Assembly (NCBI GenBank): GCA_009781855.1
Contig: WQUY01000015.1
Location: 1 to 43,617 of the forward strand
From: Oscillospiraceae bacterium
GTDB lineage: Bacteria > Bacillota > Clostridia > Oscillospirales > Oscillospiraceae
Reading direction: 5' to 3'
Length of the DNA stretch: 43,617 bases
Notes under the pieces: model-generated
The model's database searches: none
What the model was told of the DNA's origin: nothing
What the model saw: only the letters and a program-made list of their open reading frames with translations
Part shown: piece by piece, positions 22,458-31,190 of the stretch
How positions within the stretch are numbered: position 1 is the first letter of the stretch
Layout: every line of letters begins with the position of its first letter
Position numbers and translations under genes: made by a program

Positions 22458-25136
22458 CTAATCCGGGATACTATCAAACTTCTTGGAAATCTCAAAGCCA
22501 AGCAAAGGCAAAATCACCAACCCCAAAGCAATGCCCAACTGAGCAACACTGAGCGCCACAGTTGTAAACAACATGCTCAAAGCAGGAATATACATAACTG
22601 CAAACAAAATTGCCATGGATGCAATGGTTGAAAGATTCAAAAATCTATTATCAAACATGGTTCGCTTTAAGCCTAAATATGTCTCTTTCTTTGACGGATA
22701 TGCAACCAAAAGCTCACTTGCAACAAGGGTGAAAAAACACATGCTGATGGCAACCATATAATCTCCTATGACAAAATGCCCGATCAAAAATGATGCCATA
22801 GAAGCGGCGCATATAAATGCTGCTCGAAATGCCACAGAGACCTTCATGGTTTTGTTAATGATTGGCTCAAGTGGGTCTCGAGGAGGTCTATTCATGATGC
22901 CCTTTTCCTTGCCCTCCATGCCTAGAGCAAATGCGGGAAACGCATCGGTTAGGAGATTGACAAATAAGAGCTGAGTTGCAATCAAAGGAACCGGCAACCC
23001 GAATACAATCGCCAGAAGTATAATCAGAATCTCGCCGATATTGTTTGCCAGCAAATAGCCTGTAACCTTTCTGATGTTGCCGTAGATGGTACGCCCCTGC
23101 TCAACCGCACTGACAATGCTAACAAAATTATCATCAGTCAAAATCATGTCAGCGGCCTCTTTAGAGACATCTGTTCCTGTGATACCCATAGCAATGCCGA
23201 TGTCGGCCTTTTTAAGCGAAGGTGCGTCATTAACACCATCGCCGGTCATTGCAACGATGTTATTATTTGCCTTGACGGCAGTTACGATACGCACTTTATG
23301 TTCTGGTGAAACCCGCGCATAGACATTGACTGTTTTGACCTTTTCTTGAAGTTGCTCATCAGAAAGTGCGTTTAGGTCGCTGCCGTCCAGTGCTTCATCT
23401 CCGGGGCTCATTATGCCGAGCGATTGTGCGATTGTACTGGCAGTTATTTTGTGGTCTCCGGTGATCATCTTCACATTGATGCCGGCACCGTGACACTGTG
23501 CCACAGAACCCTTTACCTCCTCACGCGGCGGGTCAATCATACACATCAGCCCGACATAGATGAGATCATCCTCCACATTATCAATATCTGCTTCGCTGGC
23601 ATACTCTTTATATGCAAACCCCAAAACACGCAGAGCCTGAGTGGCAAACTGCTCATTTTGAGCGAGCAGTTGCTGTCTTTTCTCGTCTGTCATGGGCAGA
23701 ATTTCACCATCAGCAAAAATCTTGCTGGAGCGACTGATAACACCATCGGGCGCACCCTTGGTGTTCATGACCACTTTTCCATTTTTAAGGTTGTACGTGG
23801 ACATGAGCTTTCTGTCAGAATCAAACGGAAACTCCTGCACACGCTTATGAGCCATATTGAGCTGCTCTTTATCGTTACCCAGTTTTGCACCGAAAACCAA
23901 CATAGCGCCCTCGGTTGGGTCGCCTATGATTTTGGCATGATCTTTGTCATAAACAGCATCATTGCACAAAACAGCAATCTCAGCCATAAGTGCGATGTTT
24001 TTTGTGACCGTGTGCGCACCAACGACTGTACCAGCGGACTCATAACCGACCCCGGTCACATCAAAAAGATTTTCATAATCAAAACACTTAACGACCGTCA
24101 TTTTGTTTTGCGTAAGTGTTCCGGTCTTGTCCGAGCAGATAACGGTTGTGCTGCCCAAGGTTTCGACTGCCCTGAGCTTCTTGACAATAGCATTTGCCTT
24201 GACCATCTTCTGGACACCGATTGCCAAAATGACAGTGGCAACAATTGCAACACCCTCCGGCACAGCAGCCACTGCAAGCGATACAGAAACCATCATCATA
24301 TCGATAAGGTCACGATAATCGCCGATGCCGAGCGTGTTATATAATAGGGCGATAAGAAACACGGCGGCACAAGTGATGATGCAAATGATGCCAAGTGTTT
24401 TTGCAAGTGAATTAAGCTTATCCTGAAGGGGCGTGCTGCCCTCGTCAGTGTCCTGCAAAATTGCGGCAATTTTACCCATTTCGGTATCCATACCGGTTGC
24501 ATAGACAACGCCAACACCTCTACCATAAGTAACCACAGTGCCCATAGAAGCCAAATTGATTCGGTCGCCCAGGCTTACTTCGTCATCAAAGATAACCTCT
24601 GCATTTTTTTCAACAGACAAAGACTCACCGGTCAGTGCAGATTCGTCAACTTTAAGATTCATGCTCTCGATAATTCTGATATCGGCCGGAATATAATCCC
24701 CCGCATCCAGAGTCACGATATCCCCGACGACAACTTTATCCGAATCAATTTTGTCCAGCACCCCATCCCGCTTTACCTTAGCTTTGGGGCTTGACATATT
24801 TTTGAGCTCTTTAAGCGCATTGTCGGCTTTGTTTTCTTGCGTGATTCCTATAATCATATTAACGACAAGAATCGCTAGAATAATTATCGCATCTTTAAGC
24901 CCATCTCCGGCAATTACAGAGATTACTGCCGCAATAATCAGTATGATTACAAGAAAATCTTTGAATTGTTCAAGTATCCTCAGGAAAAGAGACTTCCTCT
25001 GAGCACTGTGCAGCCGGTTCGATCCATTTTGCTCTAAACGTTTCTGAGCCTCCATCGAAGATAATCCGTTGGTAAAATCAGAATTTAGCTCAACTAAAGA
25101 CTGCTCTGCGCTTTTGCAATAAAACCCTGGGATCAT
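22458..25136 (-). CDS. P-type Ca2+-transporting ATPase (P2A/PacL-like)
   Basis: 892 residues with a full P2-type layout. There is an N-terminal cation ATPase domain, the TGES loop in LTGESLSVE, the phosphorylated Asp in CSDKTGTLTQN, nucleotide-binding KGAPD, and the hinge GDGVNDAPSLKKADIG. Ten membrane segments are expected. The Ca2+ ligands equivalent to SERCA TM5/TM6 are visible in ANNIGEI (N, E) and VNLLTD (N, D). In TM4 the usual PEGLP reads PEGVA, keeping the Glu but losing the second Pro. It pumps calcium (possibly also Mn2+) out of the cytosol. It starts at an ATG just downstream of the histidine kinase gene, which ends 28 bases before. Confidence 0.92.
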   Translation of the reverse strand: MIPGFYCKSAEQSLVELNSDFTNGLSSMEAQKRLEQNGSNRLHSAQRKSLFLRILEQFKDFLVIILIIAAVISVIAGDGLKDAIIILAILVVNMIIGITQENKADNALKELKNMSSPKAKVKRDGVLDKIDSDKVVVGDIVTLDAGDYIPADIRIIESMNLKVDESALTGESLSVEKNAEVIFDDEVSLGDRINLASMGTVVTYGRGVGVVYATGMDTEMGKIAAILQDTDEGSTPLQDKLNSLAKTLGIICIITCAAVFLIALLYNTLGIGDYRDLIDMMMVSVSLAVAAVPEGVAIVATVILAIGVQKMVKANAIVKKLRAVETLGSTTVICSDKTGTLTQNKMTVVKCFDYENLFDVTGVGYESAGTVVGAHTVTKNIALMAEIAVLCNDAVYDKDHAKIIGDPTEGAMLVFGAKLGNDKEQLNMAHKRVQEFPFDSDRKLMSTYNLKNGKVVMNTKGAPDGVISRSSKIFADGEILPMTDEKRQQLLAQNEQFATQALRVLGFAYKEYASEADIDNVEDDLIYVGLMCMIDPPREEVKGSVAQCHGAGINVKMITGDHKITASTIAQSLGIMSPGDEALDGSDLNALSDEQLQEKVKTVNVYARVSPEHKVRIVTAVKANNNIVAMTGDGVNDAPSLKKADIGIAMGITGTDVSKEAADMILTDDNFVSIVSAVEQGRTIYGNIRKVTGYLLANNIGEILIILLAIVFGLPVPLIATQLLFVNLLTDAFPAFALGMEGKEKGIMNRPPRDPLEPIINKTMKVSVAFRAAFICAASMASFLIGHFVIGDYMVAISMCFFTLVASELLVAYPSKKETYLGLKRTMFDNRFLNLSTIASMAILFAVMYIPALSMLFTTVALSVAQLGIALGLVILPLLGFEISKKFDSIPD

Positions 25137-25163
25137 GAATACACTCCTCTATTGTATAAAAAT

Positions 25164-28100
25164 CTACTTATTGAGCAGAAACCTTTCAAGGGATTCGATA
25201 ACTTTCTCAAATTGCAGCGGCTTTCCGATGTGCGCGTTCATACCGGCCTCAAGGCATTTTTCGATATCTTCTTTAAACGCATTTGCAGTCATCGCAACGA
25301 TTGGAATATCAGTGGCTCGCTCGACACCTGAGGCGCGAATCTGCTCTGTTGCAGTAAACCCATCCATTTCCGGCATTTGAATATCCATAAAAATCATGTC
25401 ATATTTAGTAGGGTTTGAAACGAACGCATCAACAGCTTCAATACCATTGACCGCGCAATCAATTTTTAACTTTGTTGGCTCAAGCAGAGCGAGTACTATT
25501 TCGCGGTTGATTTCAACATCTTCGACGAGCAGGATATGATGACCTTCAAAGCCAAGCTCTTCATTTTCCAGTGAGGGAAATTCTTCCGACACATAAAGCG
25601 TTTCGTTTATACAGTCAGCTACAGACGAGATAAACAGTGGTTTTGATATATGCTTACTGACACCTTGCTCTTTAGAAGTGTCGAGAATGCTGCTCCACTC
25701 TGCATCTGATGCCATAATGATGATTCGGTTGTCGGAGTCTTGTTTCGCAATAAGCTGTGAAAGCTCCAGGCCGGTCATGTCGCCCAAATCCCAAGCCACA
25801 AAGCACATACTATAGGCTTTGTGGTCAGCAATCAAGGCAAGCGCTTCTGGACCGGTAGATACGCAATCGACACACATGCCAATCAGCTTGGCGGTTTCTT
25901 CAAAGAAGGTACGCGTCGATTCGTCGCGATCTATCACGAGAAGCCTGATTCTGTCAAGCCGCAAGCCAGGTGAAAATAACTTCTTATGTTCATTTCTGTT
26001 ACATGCCAGATGGACTGTAAATAAGAACACCGCACCCTCGCCCAGCTCCGATTCAACCCAGATTTCACCGTCCATCATTTCAACGATGCTTTTGCATATC
26101 ACAAGCCCCAGACCGGTGCCGCCATATTTTCGGGAGGTGCTTGTTTCGGCTTGCTCAAAGGACGTGAATAACCTGCTTTGTTGCTCTTCACTTATGCCAA
26201 TTCCTGTATCACTGACACAAATCAGCAGGCAACACATGTCCTCATCCTCCGATTGAAGCGTCACATCTACGTGAATCGCGCCGCCTTCAGGTGTAAATTT
26301 GACTGCATTAGAAAGCAGGTTGGTTATAACTTGTGCAAGTCTTTGGTCATCGCCAATAAGCAGCTCCGGAATGGTAGGGTCTATATGAACAGTCAATTTT
26401 TGCTGTTTCTGTTCAACCCGGAAAATGGTTACATCAACAACCCTTTGCAGCATTTGATCCAAAACAAATTCGGTTGCCGATAAGGTGAATTTATTAGCCT
26501 CAATTTTTGAAAAATCGAGTATATCGTTAATGACGCCGAGCAAATGCTTTGAAGCATCGTGGATTTTACCCAGAGAATAGTCTTTCTTTTCAATATCATG
26601 TGCAGCCGTGCCGATAGAAGTCATGCCAATTATCGCATTGAGCGGAGTGCGGATTTCGTGGCTCATATTTGATAGGAAATTGCTTTTTGCCACACTGGCC
26701 TGCTCTGCTCTTTGCCTTGCAATCTGAATTTCTGTGACATCATTGGTCTCAATGATATAACCGGATTTTCTGCCGTAATGATCAAGCTGATAATATGCCA
26801 CGCCCTTGAAATACTGCCCGGTATCCTCTTTGAAAAGAACATCTGCGTCTCTGCCTTTATTGAGGGCGGAGATGGGGTCATATATAGAATCGGGTGGATA
26901 AACACTAATATCACGATAGTTTAAGCCTTTGACCTCTTCCATTGTTTTGCCAACGAGTTTTAGCGCCATGTCATTCATGTAAATGACATTCATATCCATA
27001 TCCACAATTGAAAGCGGCGCATTGACACTTTTGACAAGACCATCAGCCATGTCATCAAACGAATCAGCGAGCAAGCCAAACTCATCTTTGAGTGGGGAAC
27101 GCAAGCGGTACTGGCGCTCACCGGCTCTAAAGCGTGACATGCCATAGACAAGATTGTTGATATTTCCGGTTATTGAAGAAGCCAGAAGAATAGCAACCAT
27201 AACGATCAGTGCGAAGAGTGCAAGGCTTGTGAATAGAAGTTGGATTGAGCTGTAACGGGAATTTGTGGTGATGGCCATATTGAGTCTTGCCTCAGTCAGA
27301 ACGACCGGGGCTGTGAAGTCTTCTATGCCGGAACCGACAGTCACAAAAGCAAAACCGCGCATTGAACCGTTTTGCCTTTCAGGCGCAAACTGACCGGTAA
27401 AATATGGAATGGCACCCGCAGTTGTCGGTTTGTATACACCGCTCCACAGAATATAAAATGATCCGGAGCCACCGTTTTCCGTTAGATTCATCCAGCCGGT
27501 GCATTGTGGGGCGTTGTTGAGAAATCGTCCGTCAAGCCCCACAAAACCTGCTTGAGTTAGTGCTCTGGCCGGAGTTTTGGCACGAGACTGGTGGTCAAGT
27601 ATAAAGTTTCCGTTCTCATCGGTTACTTCATTGCCATATGGATCCCTCAAAATCCTCTCGCCGAATTGAGGCAAAAGCTCCCTGTCGTGGTTGTAGGCCT
27701 TATAAAACTCGCCCCAGCTGCCCGGTTTGGTTGTAAAAGCCAAATCAGTCGGGAACCATTCCCACCAATATGTTCCGGTTACAATTTTACTCAGATTGTG
27801 TAGTTCCCATGATTGGTTAAGCGAGAGCCAATCTGCACCGTTGTATGAATACCAAGCATAAAACGGAGTGTCACGTGCAGGCTGTGTGTTGCCGTCGGCA
27901 TCAAGGATGGGTATGGTCATTCCGTTTTCGTCGCGCAAGAAGCCGCCGTTAACGAAATCCCGCTCAAGCATAATTGAGCCCTCCAGCCACGGAACCTGCG
28001 GCGCTCCTGTAATAGGGCTGAAACCGACTATAGAATGATGTCTGGGATGTACGATGTTACGGCAATTGTGGTCCCAAATAAAAGCATAGTTGCCGTCGAT

Positions 28101-29186
28101 TGCATCGGATAAAACAGAATAACGCTCCCACATAGGTGTGATGAAATCGACAAATTCCATGATATGGTCATGGTTGAGCGCCATCGTCACAAAACCGATT
28201 ATCTCATTGTGTTCGTCCGTGACCGGGGTTCCCCAGCGAATAATGCCTTCAAAGCGCTGACCCAGAGGGTTTTCAGGGCCGGCGAAAGCCTGTCGCTTTG
28301 CAATCTCTAAAAATTGATCTCTGGGCAGATTTGCGATATATTGCAAACTTTCGTGATTGGGATGAGTAGGGGAGACATTCCGCAGTGCCCCAGGAGTGAA
28401 AACGCCGATGTACTTCGTGCCAACATATGCACCGATTACATCGGAAACAAATATTTCGCCCGGCTGCAAATTGCTAAGCTCCTCCCAGAAAGACTCAGAG
28501 CGGATATAAGTCTGTGCACCGTCAACGACATTGACCAGATTAGGATTCATTGGATAGTGGATTTTCCTGGAATCCGGATTTACAAATTTATAGACCTCGT
28601 AGCCGTCAAGGTTGATGAATGTGATTTCGTCATATAGCGGGAAAAGTTCTCTGTAATGGTGGAAAAACTCCGGCGGCCTGTTGTTGAAGCTACTTCCAAG
28701 CATTACATCATTATTTTCCATGTTTGTAGAAAGATTTTCCGGGCCGTCAAAAACCCAGGGGTTTTCCTCTACCCAACTCATCTCATCATCAGAAAGCACC
28801 CATTGCCCCTGTGTCATAAGCAGGCTGTTACGGTTTTCGGAAAAAACCCTGAAAGTCTCTTCAGATTGAGGCAGGCTTGCCAAAAGCAAAATATCCTGGT
28901 CGCGCTGATTAAGAAAATCCGAGATTGCCAAGGCAGTGTCGGTTGTCATTCTCTCAATGTTTTCTCTGGCACCATCATTGAGCGCTGTTGTCGAGTCCAC
29001 TACGGCAATGTCCCGCAGCAAATAGCCCAGCGAGATGATTTGCCGCCACGCAAACACGGTGAGCAAAATAATGGGTATGCACATAAGCACAGCAAATATA
29101 AGAATAAGCTTTGCGCGGAGTTTGAGGTTAAGGCGATTTAAAAGCTGCCCCAGAATGTTGATACGATTACCGGATATGTTACTCAT
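25164..29186 (-). CDS. Large hybrid sensor histidine kinase with two receiver domains
   Basis: 1340 residues from the ATG at 29186 (GGAGG six bases upstream); an in-frame ATG 13 codons earlier has no site. The order is TM1 (26-47), an extracytoplasmic sensor region of about 570 residues, TM2 near 630, HAMP, PAS (700-820), HisKA with the phospho-His in FLSNMSHEIRTPLNA, HATPase (ending VCKS-type G2 box, GGTGLGL), then REC1 and REC2. REC2 is complete (LLVEDVEINRE, MIFMDIQMPEMDG, K in HIGKPL). REC1 has Ala where the acceptor Asp should be (CFVAWDLGDMTG), so it is probably a pseudo-receiver. No cognate regulator is adjacent. The large sensor domain contains Cache-like stretches and probably binds a small extracellular ligand. 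Confidence 0.92.
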   Translation of the reverse strand: MSNISGNRINILGQLLNRLNLKLRAKLILIFAVLMCIPIILLTVFAWRQIISLGYLLRDIAVVDSTTALNDGARENIERMTTDTALAISDFLNQRDQDILLLASLPQSEETFRVFSENRNSLLMTQGQWVLSDDEMSWVEENPWVFDGPENLSTNMENNDVMLGSSFNNRPPEFFHHYRELFPLYDEITFINLDGYEVYKFVNPDSRKIHYPMNPNLVNVVDGAQTYIRSESFWEELSNLQPGEIFVSDVIGAYVGTKYIGVFTPGALRNVSPTHPNHESLQYIANLPRDQFLEIAKRQAFAGPENPLGQRFEGIIRWGTPVTDEHNEIIGFVTMALNHDHIMEFVDFITPMWERYSVLSDAIDGNYAFIWDHNCRNIVHPRHHSIVGFSPITGAPQVPWLEGSIMLERDFVNGGFLRDENGMTIPILDADGNTQPARDTPFYAWYSYNGADWLSLNQSWELHNLSKIVTGTYWWEWFPTDLAFTTKPGSWGEFYKAYNHDRELLPQFGERILRDPYGNEVTDENGNFILDHQSRAKTPARALTQAGFVGLDGRFLNNAPQCTGWMNLTENGGSGSFYILWSGVYKPTTAGAIPYFTGQFAPERQNGSMRGFAFVTVGSGIEDFTAPVVLTEARLNMAITTNSRYSSIQLLFTSLALFALIVMVAILLASSITGNINNLVYGMSRFRAGERQYRLRSPLKDEFGLLADSFDDMADGLVKSVNAPLSIVDMDMNVIYMNDMALKLVGKTMEEVKGLNYRDISVYPPDSIYDPISALNKGRDADVLFKEDTGQYFKGVAYYQLDHYGRKSGYIIETNDVTEIQIARQRAEQASVAKSNFLSNMSHEIRTPLNAIIGMTSIGTAAHDIEKKDYSLGKIHDASKHLLGVINDILDFSKIEANKFTLSATEFVLDQMLQRVVDVTIFRVEQKQQKLTVHIDPTIPELLIGDDQRLAQVITNLLSNAVKFTPEGGAIHVDVTLQSEDEDMCCLLICVSDTGIGISEEQQSRLFTSFEQAETSTSRKYGGTGLGLVICKSIVEMMDGEIWVESELGEGAVFLFTVHLACNRNEHKKLFSPGLRLDRIRLLVIDRDESTRTFFEETAKLIGMCVDCVSTGPEALALIADHKAYSMCFVAWDLGDMTGLELSQLIAKQDSDNRIIIMASDAEWSSILDTSKEQGVSKHISKPLFISSVADCINETLYVSEEFPSLENEELGFEGHHILLVEDVEINREIVLALLEPTKLKIDCAVNGIEAVDAFVSNPTKYDMIFMDIQMPEMDGFTATEQIRASGVERATDIPIVAMTANAFKEDIEKCLEAGMNAHIGKPLQFEKVIESLERFLLNK

Positions 29187-29268
29187 AATATGCCTCCATA
29201 AAAGCGACATGTACACATCATCCAAAAGTAGTGCTTACCTTGCATAAGAGATAAAAATTTATAGTTCA

Positions 29269-29297
29269 AGTATATCATAAATATTGAATATTGCCAA
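29269..29297 (-). promoter_or_regulatory. Promoter of the hybrid kinase gene
   Basis: Minus strand TTGGCA (29292-29297), 17 bases, TATACT (29269-29274). Its -35 box lies in the left arm of a 23-bp inverted repeat shared with the divergent promoter. Confidence 0.6.
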
Positions 29298-29315
29298 TGA
29301 CATATTGTCAATGGC
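29293..29315. promoter_or_regulatory. 23-bp inverted repeat between divergent promoters (candidate operator)
   Basis: Arms GCCAATGACAT (29293-29303) and TTGTCAATGGC (29305-29315) match as an inverted repeat at 9 of 11 positions about base 29304. The repeat overlaps the -35 boxes of both the kinase and deaminase promoters, so one bound protein could control both genes. No regulator gene is adjacent. Confidence 0.5.
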
Positions 29316-29333
29316 GTAATATGGATGTATAAT
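29305..29333 (+). promoter_or_regulatory. Promoter of the deaminase gene
   Basis: TTGTCA (29305-29310), a 17-base spacer, then a perfect TATAAT (29328-29333). The gene starts at 29370 behind GGGGAGG. Confidence 0.7.
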
Positions 29334-29369
29334 GTGTTCGACCAAATTATAGTATTAAGGGGAGGCTAT

Positions 29370-29867
29370 ATGGAGCGCAAGGATAAAGATAACTATTATC
29401 TGGACATAGCTGAAACAGTTCTAGTCAGATCGACATGCCGCAGACGAAGATACGGAGCGATTATAGTCCTAAATGATGAAATTATCGCCACAGGATATAA
29501 TGGTGCACCCCGTGGCAGAAAAAATTGCCTTGATCGCGGCGTTTGTATGAGAGATGAGCTGAATATTCCCAGCGGAGAACGTTATGAGCTCTGCCGTAGC
29601 GTACATGCCGAAGCAAATGCCATAATTTCTGCCGCTCGCAGAGATATGATTGGCTCTACGCTCTACCTTTCCGGACGAGATGCGAAAGAAAATAAGCTGC
29701 TTGCGGACACGACATCATGCAGTATGTGCAAGAGACTTATAATAAATGCAGGAATAAACAGGATTGTCTGTCGCGTGAAAGAGGATGAGTTTACCACGAC
29801 AAACACGCGAGATTGGGTTTTTAACGATGACTCAATTATTGACATTTCGGAACTGAATAGAGCATAA
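29370..29867 (+). CDS. Deoxycytidylate deaminase family protein (ComEB-like)
   Basis: 165 residues from the ATG at 29370, chosen for GGGGAGG upstream; the open frame to 29325 lacks a site. Zinc and catalytic motifs of the CDA superfamily are present: VHAEANAII (His ligand and proton-shuttle Glu) and TSCSMCKRLIINAG, where the usual PCxxC reads SCSMC and keeps both Cys. Insert cysteines in KNCLDRGVCMRDE agree with dCMP deaminases, which bind a second zinc there. It converts dCMP to dUMP for dTTP supply. The downstream membrane-protein gene starts one base after its stop, so they are cotranscribed. Confidence 0.9.
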   Translation: MERKDKDNYYLDIAETVLVRSTCRRRRYGAIIVLNDEIIATGYNGAPRGRKNCLDRGVCMRDELNIPSGERYELCRSVHAEANAIISAARRDMIGSTLYLSGRDAKENKLLADTTSCSMCKRLIINAGINRIVCRVKEDEFTTTNTRDWVFNDDSIIDISELNRA

Positions 29868-29868
29868 A

Positions 29869-30447
29869 ATGAAGCGGATTTTACAGGAAATAAAAAGGCA
29901 TACACCAACGGTAGATACGCACTATCGCATTGGTATGCGTGTGGTCAAAACTGCGGCAGCCGTTGGGATATGCTTGCTTTTTGCGCATTTATGGGGTGGC
30001 ATTGAGTCTATATTGATCACTGCTGTTGCAACCATTGTCACGATTCGAGCAACGCAGGAAGAGACGATATTGAGTGGCATGTTCCGTATTCTGGGGACCA
30101 TCATAGGCGCAGCCTTGGGCGGACTTACAGTGCTTATAAGTTTGCATCTGCCGTTTTACAACGAAGGTCTTTTTGTTATTGTAATTCCTCTAGTGCTTTT
30201 ATTAAATCTGTATATTTGTAATGTTTTAAACATGCAGGATTCATGTTCAATATCCTGCGTAGTCACAATCATAGTAGCAACACAAATCGCCCCTATAGCC
30301 GAGCCTATGGATGAAGCATTGGCTTTTGCTCTGCTGAGGGTGCGTGACACATTTGTTGGAGTGTTTGTTGCAACGGTTATGAACATCGCTCCGTATGCAA
30401 TATCAGGAAAAATGCATAAGCACAAGCAAAAAAAAGAGAGTGAATAG
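29869..30447 (+). CDS. FUSC/aromatic acid exporter-like membrane protein
   Basis: 192 residues with about five to six hydrophobic segments. MRVVKTAAAVGICLLFAHLW and ATIVTIRATQEETI, then a second block RILGTIIGAALGG, follow the N-terminal half pattern of ArAE_1/DUF939/FUSC transporters. These usually carry an additional soluble C-terminal domain; here only a Lys-rich tail remains, so it is a short version. The transport substrate is unknown. The start codon is two bases from the deaminase stop and no clear ribosome site precedes it, suggesting translational coupling. It converges with tcdA with a five-base gap. Confidence 0.75.
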   Translation: MKRILQEIKRHTPTVDTHYRIGMRVVKTAAAVGICLLFAHLWGGIESILITAVATIVTIRATQEETILSGMFRILGTIIGAALGGLTVLISLHLPFYNEGLFVIVIPLVLLLNLYICNVLNMQDSCSISCVVTIIVATQIAPIAEPMDEALAFALLRVRDTFVGVFVATVMNIAPYAISGKMHKHKQKKESE

Positions 30448-30452
30448 GGTAT

Positions 30453-31157
30453 CTACAGCAGCCCTTTAATCACCTCTGCCGCCAAAATAAGCCCTGCAAC
30501 CGATGGCACAAATGCGCAACTGCCAGGCACCTGCCTGTGAGACGCAGGCCGATATTCAACCTCAGTCGGCTCCACAGGCACTTCCTTTGTATAAACAACC
30601 TTCAACGCAGTAACCTTGCGCTTTCGCAGCTCACGCCGCATAATCCGTGCCATGGGACAGATAGACGTTTCGAAAATATCGGCAACCTCAAGAGCAGTTG
30701 GGTCAATCTTGTTTGCTGCACCCATTGACGATATGATTGGAACCTCCAATGCAAACGCGCGGCATACAAGCTCAAGCTTAGCCGTCATAGTATCTACAGC
30801 GTCCACAATATAGTCATAGACTGACAAATCCACCTCATCCGCAGTGTCCGGCAAATAAAACAGCTTTTTTGCATAGACTGTTGCATCAGGATTGATATCC
30901 AACAGACGCTCCTTCATAACGGTGGTCTTATCAAGCCCGATTGTTTTATGGGTCGCAATGGTTTGTCTGTTGATATTCGTTATGTCAACGATATCACCGT
31001 CAAATATATCTATATAACCCACACCGGAGCGGCAAAGCGCCTCGACCGTATGTCCGCCAACGCCGCCAATCCCAAAAACCGCCACACGGCGGTTTTTTAG
31101 TTTTTCAATATTATCCCGCCCGAACAACATAGCGGTTCGGGAAAACTGGTCACTCAC
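30453..31157 (-). CDS. tcdA: tRNA threonylcarbamoyladenosine dehydratase TcdA
   Basis: 234 residues of the E1/ThiF/MoeB fold. It opens SDQFSRTAMLFGRDNIEKLK and has the ATP-binding GIGGVGGHTVEALCRSGVG, the DGDIVDITNINRQ loop, the catalytic region DAVDTMTAKLEL, and the conserved SMGAANKIDPT that distinguishes TcdA (YgdL/CsdL) from ubiquitin-activating relatives. It cyclises ct6A from t6A at tRNA position 37. The start is GTG at 31157 with GGAG nine bases upstream. It lies 33 bases after the butyrate kinase gene and may be read from the same transcript. Confidence 0.92.
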   Translation of the reverse strand: MSDQFSRTAMLFGRDNIEKLKNRRVAVFGIGGVGGHTVEALCRSGVGYIDIFDGDIVDITNINRQTIATHKTIGLDKTTVMKERLLDINPDATVYAKKLFYLPDTADEVDLSVYDYIVDAVDTMTAKLELVCRAFALEVPIISSMGAANKIDPTALEVADIFETSICPMARIMRRELRKRKVTALKVVYTKEVPVEPTEVEYRPASHRQVPGSCAFVPSVAGLILAAEVIKGLL

Positions 31158-31190
31158 TGCGCTTCACTCCGTCCTTACCCTGCATTTTGT

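Noticed and set aside
23424-24344. A 306-codon open frame on the plus strand within the Ca2+-ATPase gene
   Set aside because: It is antisense to well-conserved ATPase motifs including DKTGT. The His- and Cys-rich translation is typical of an antisense shadow.
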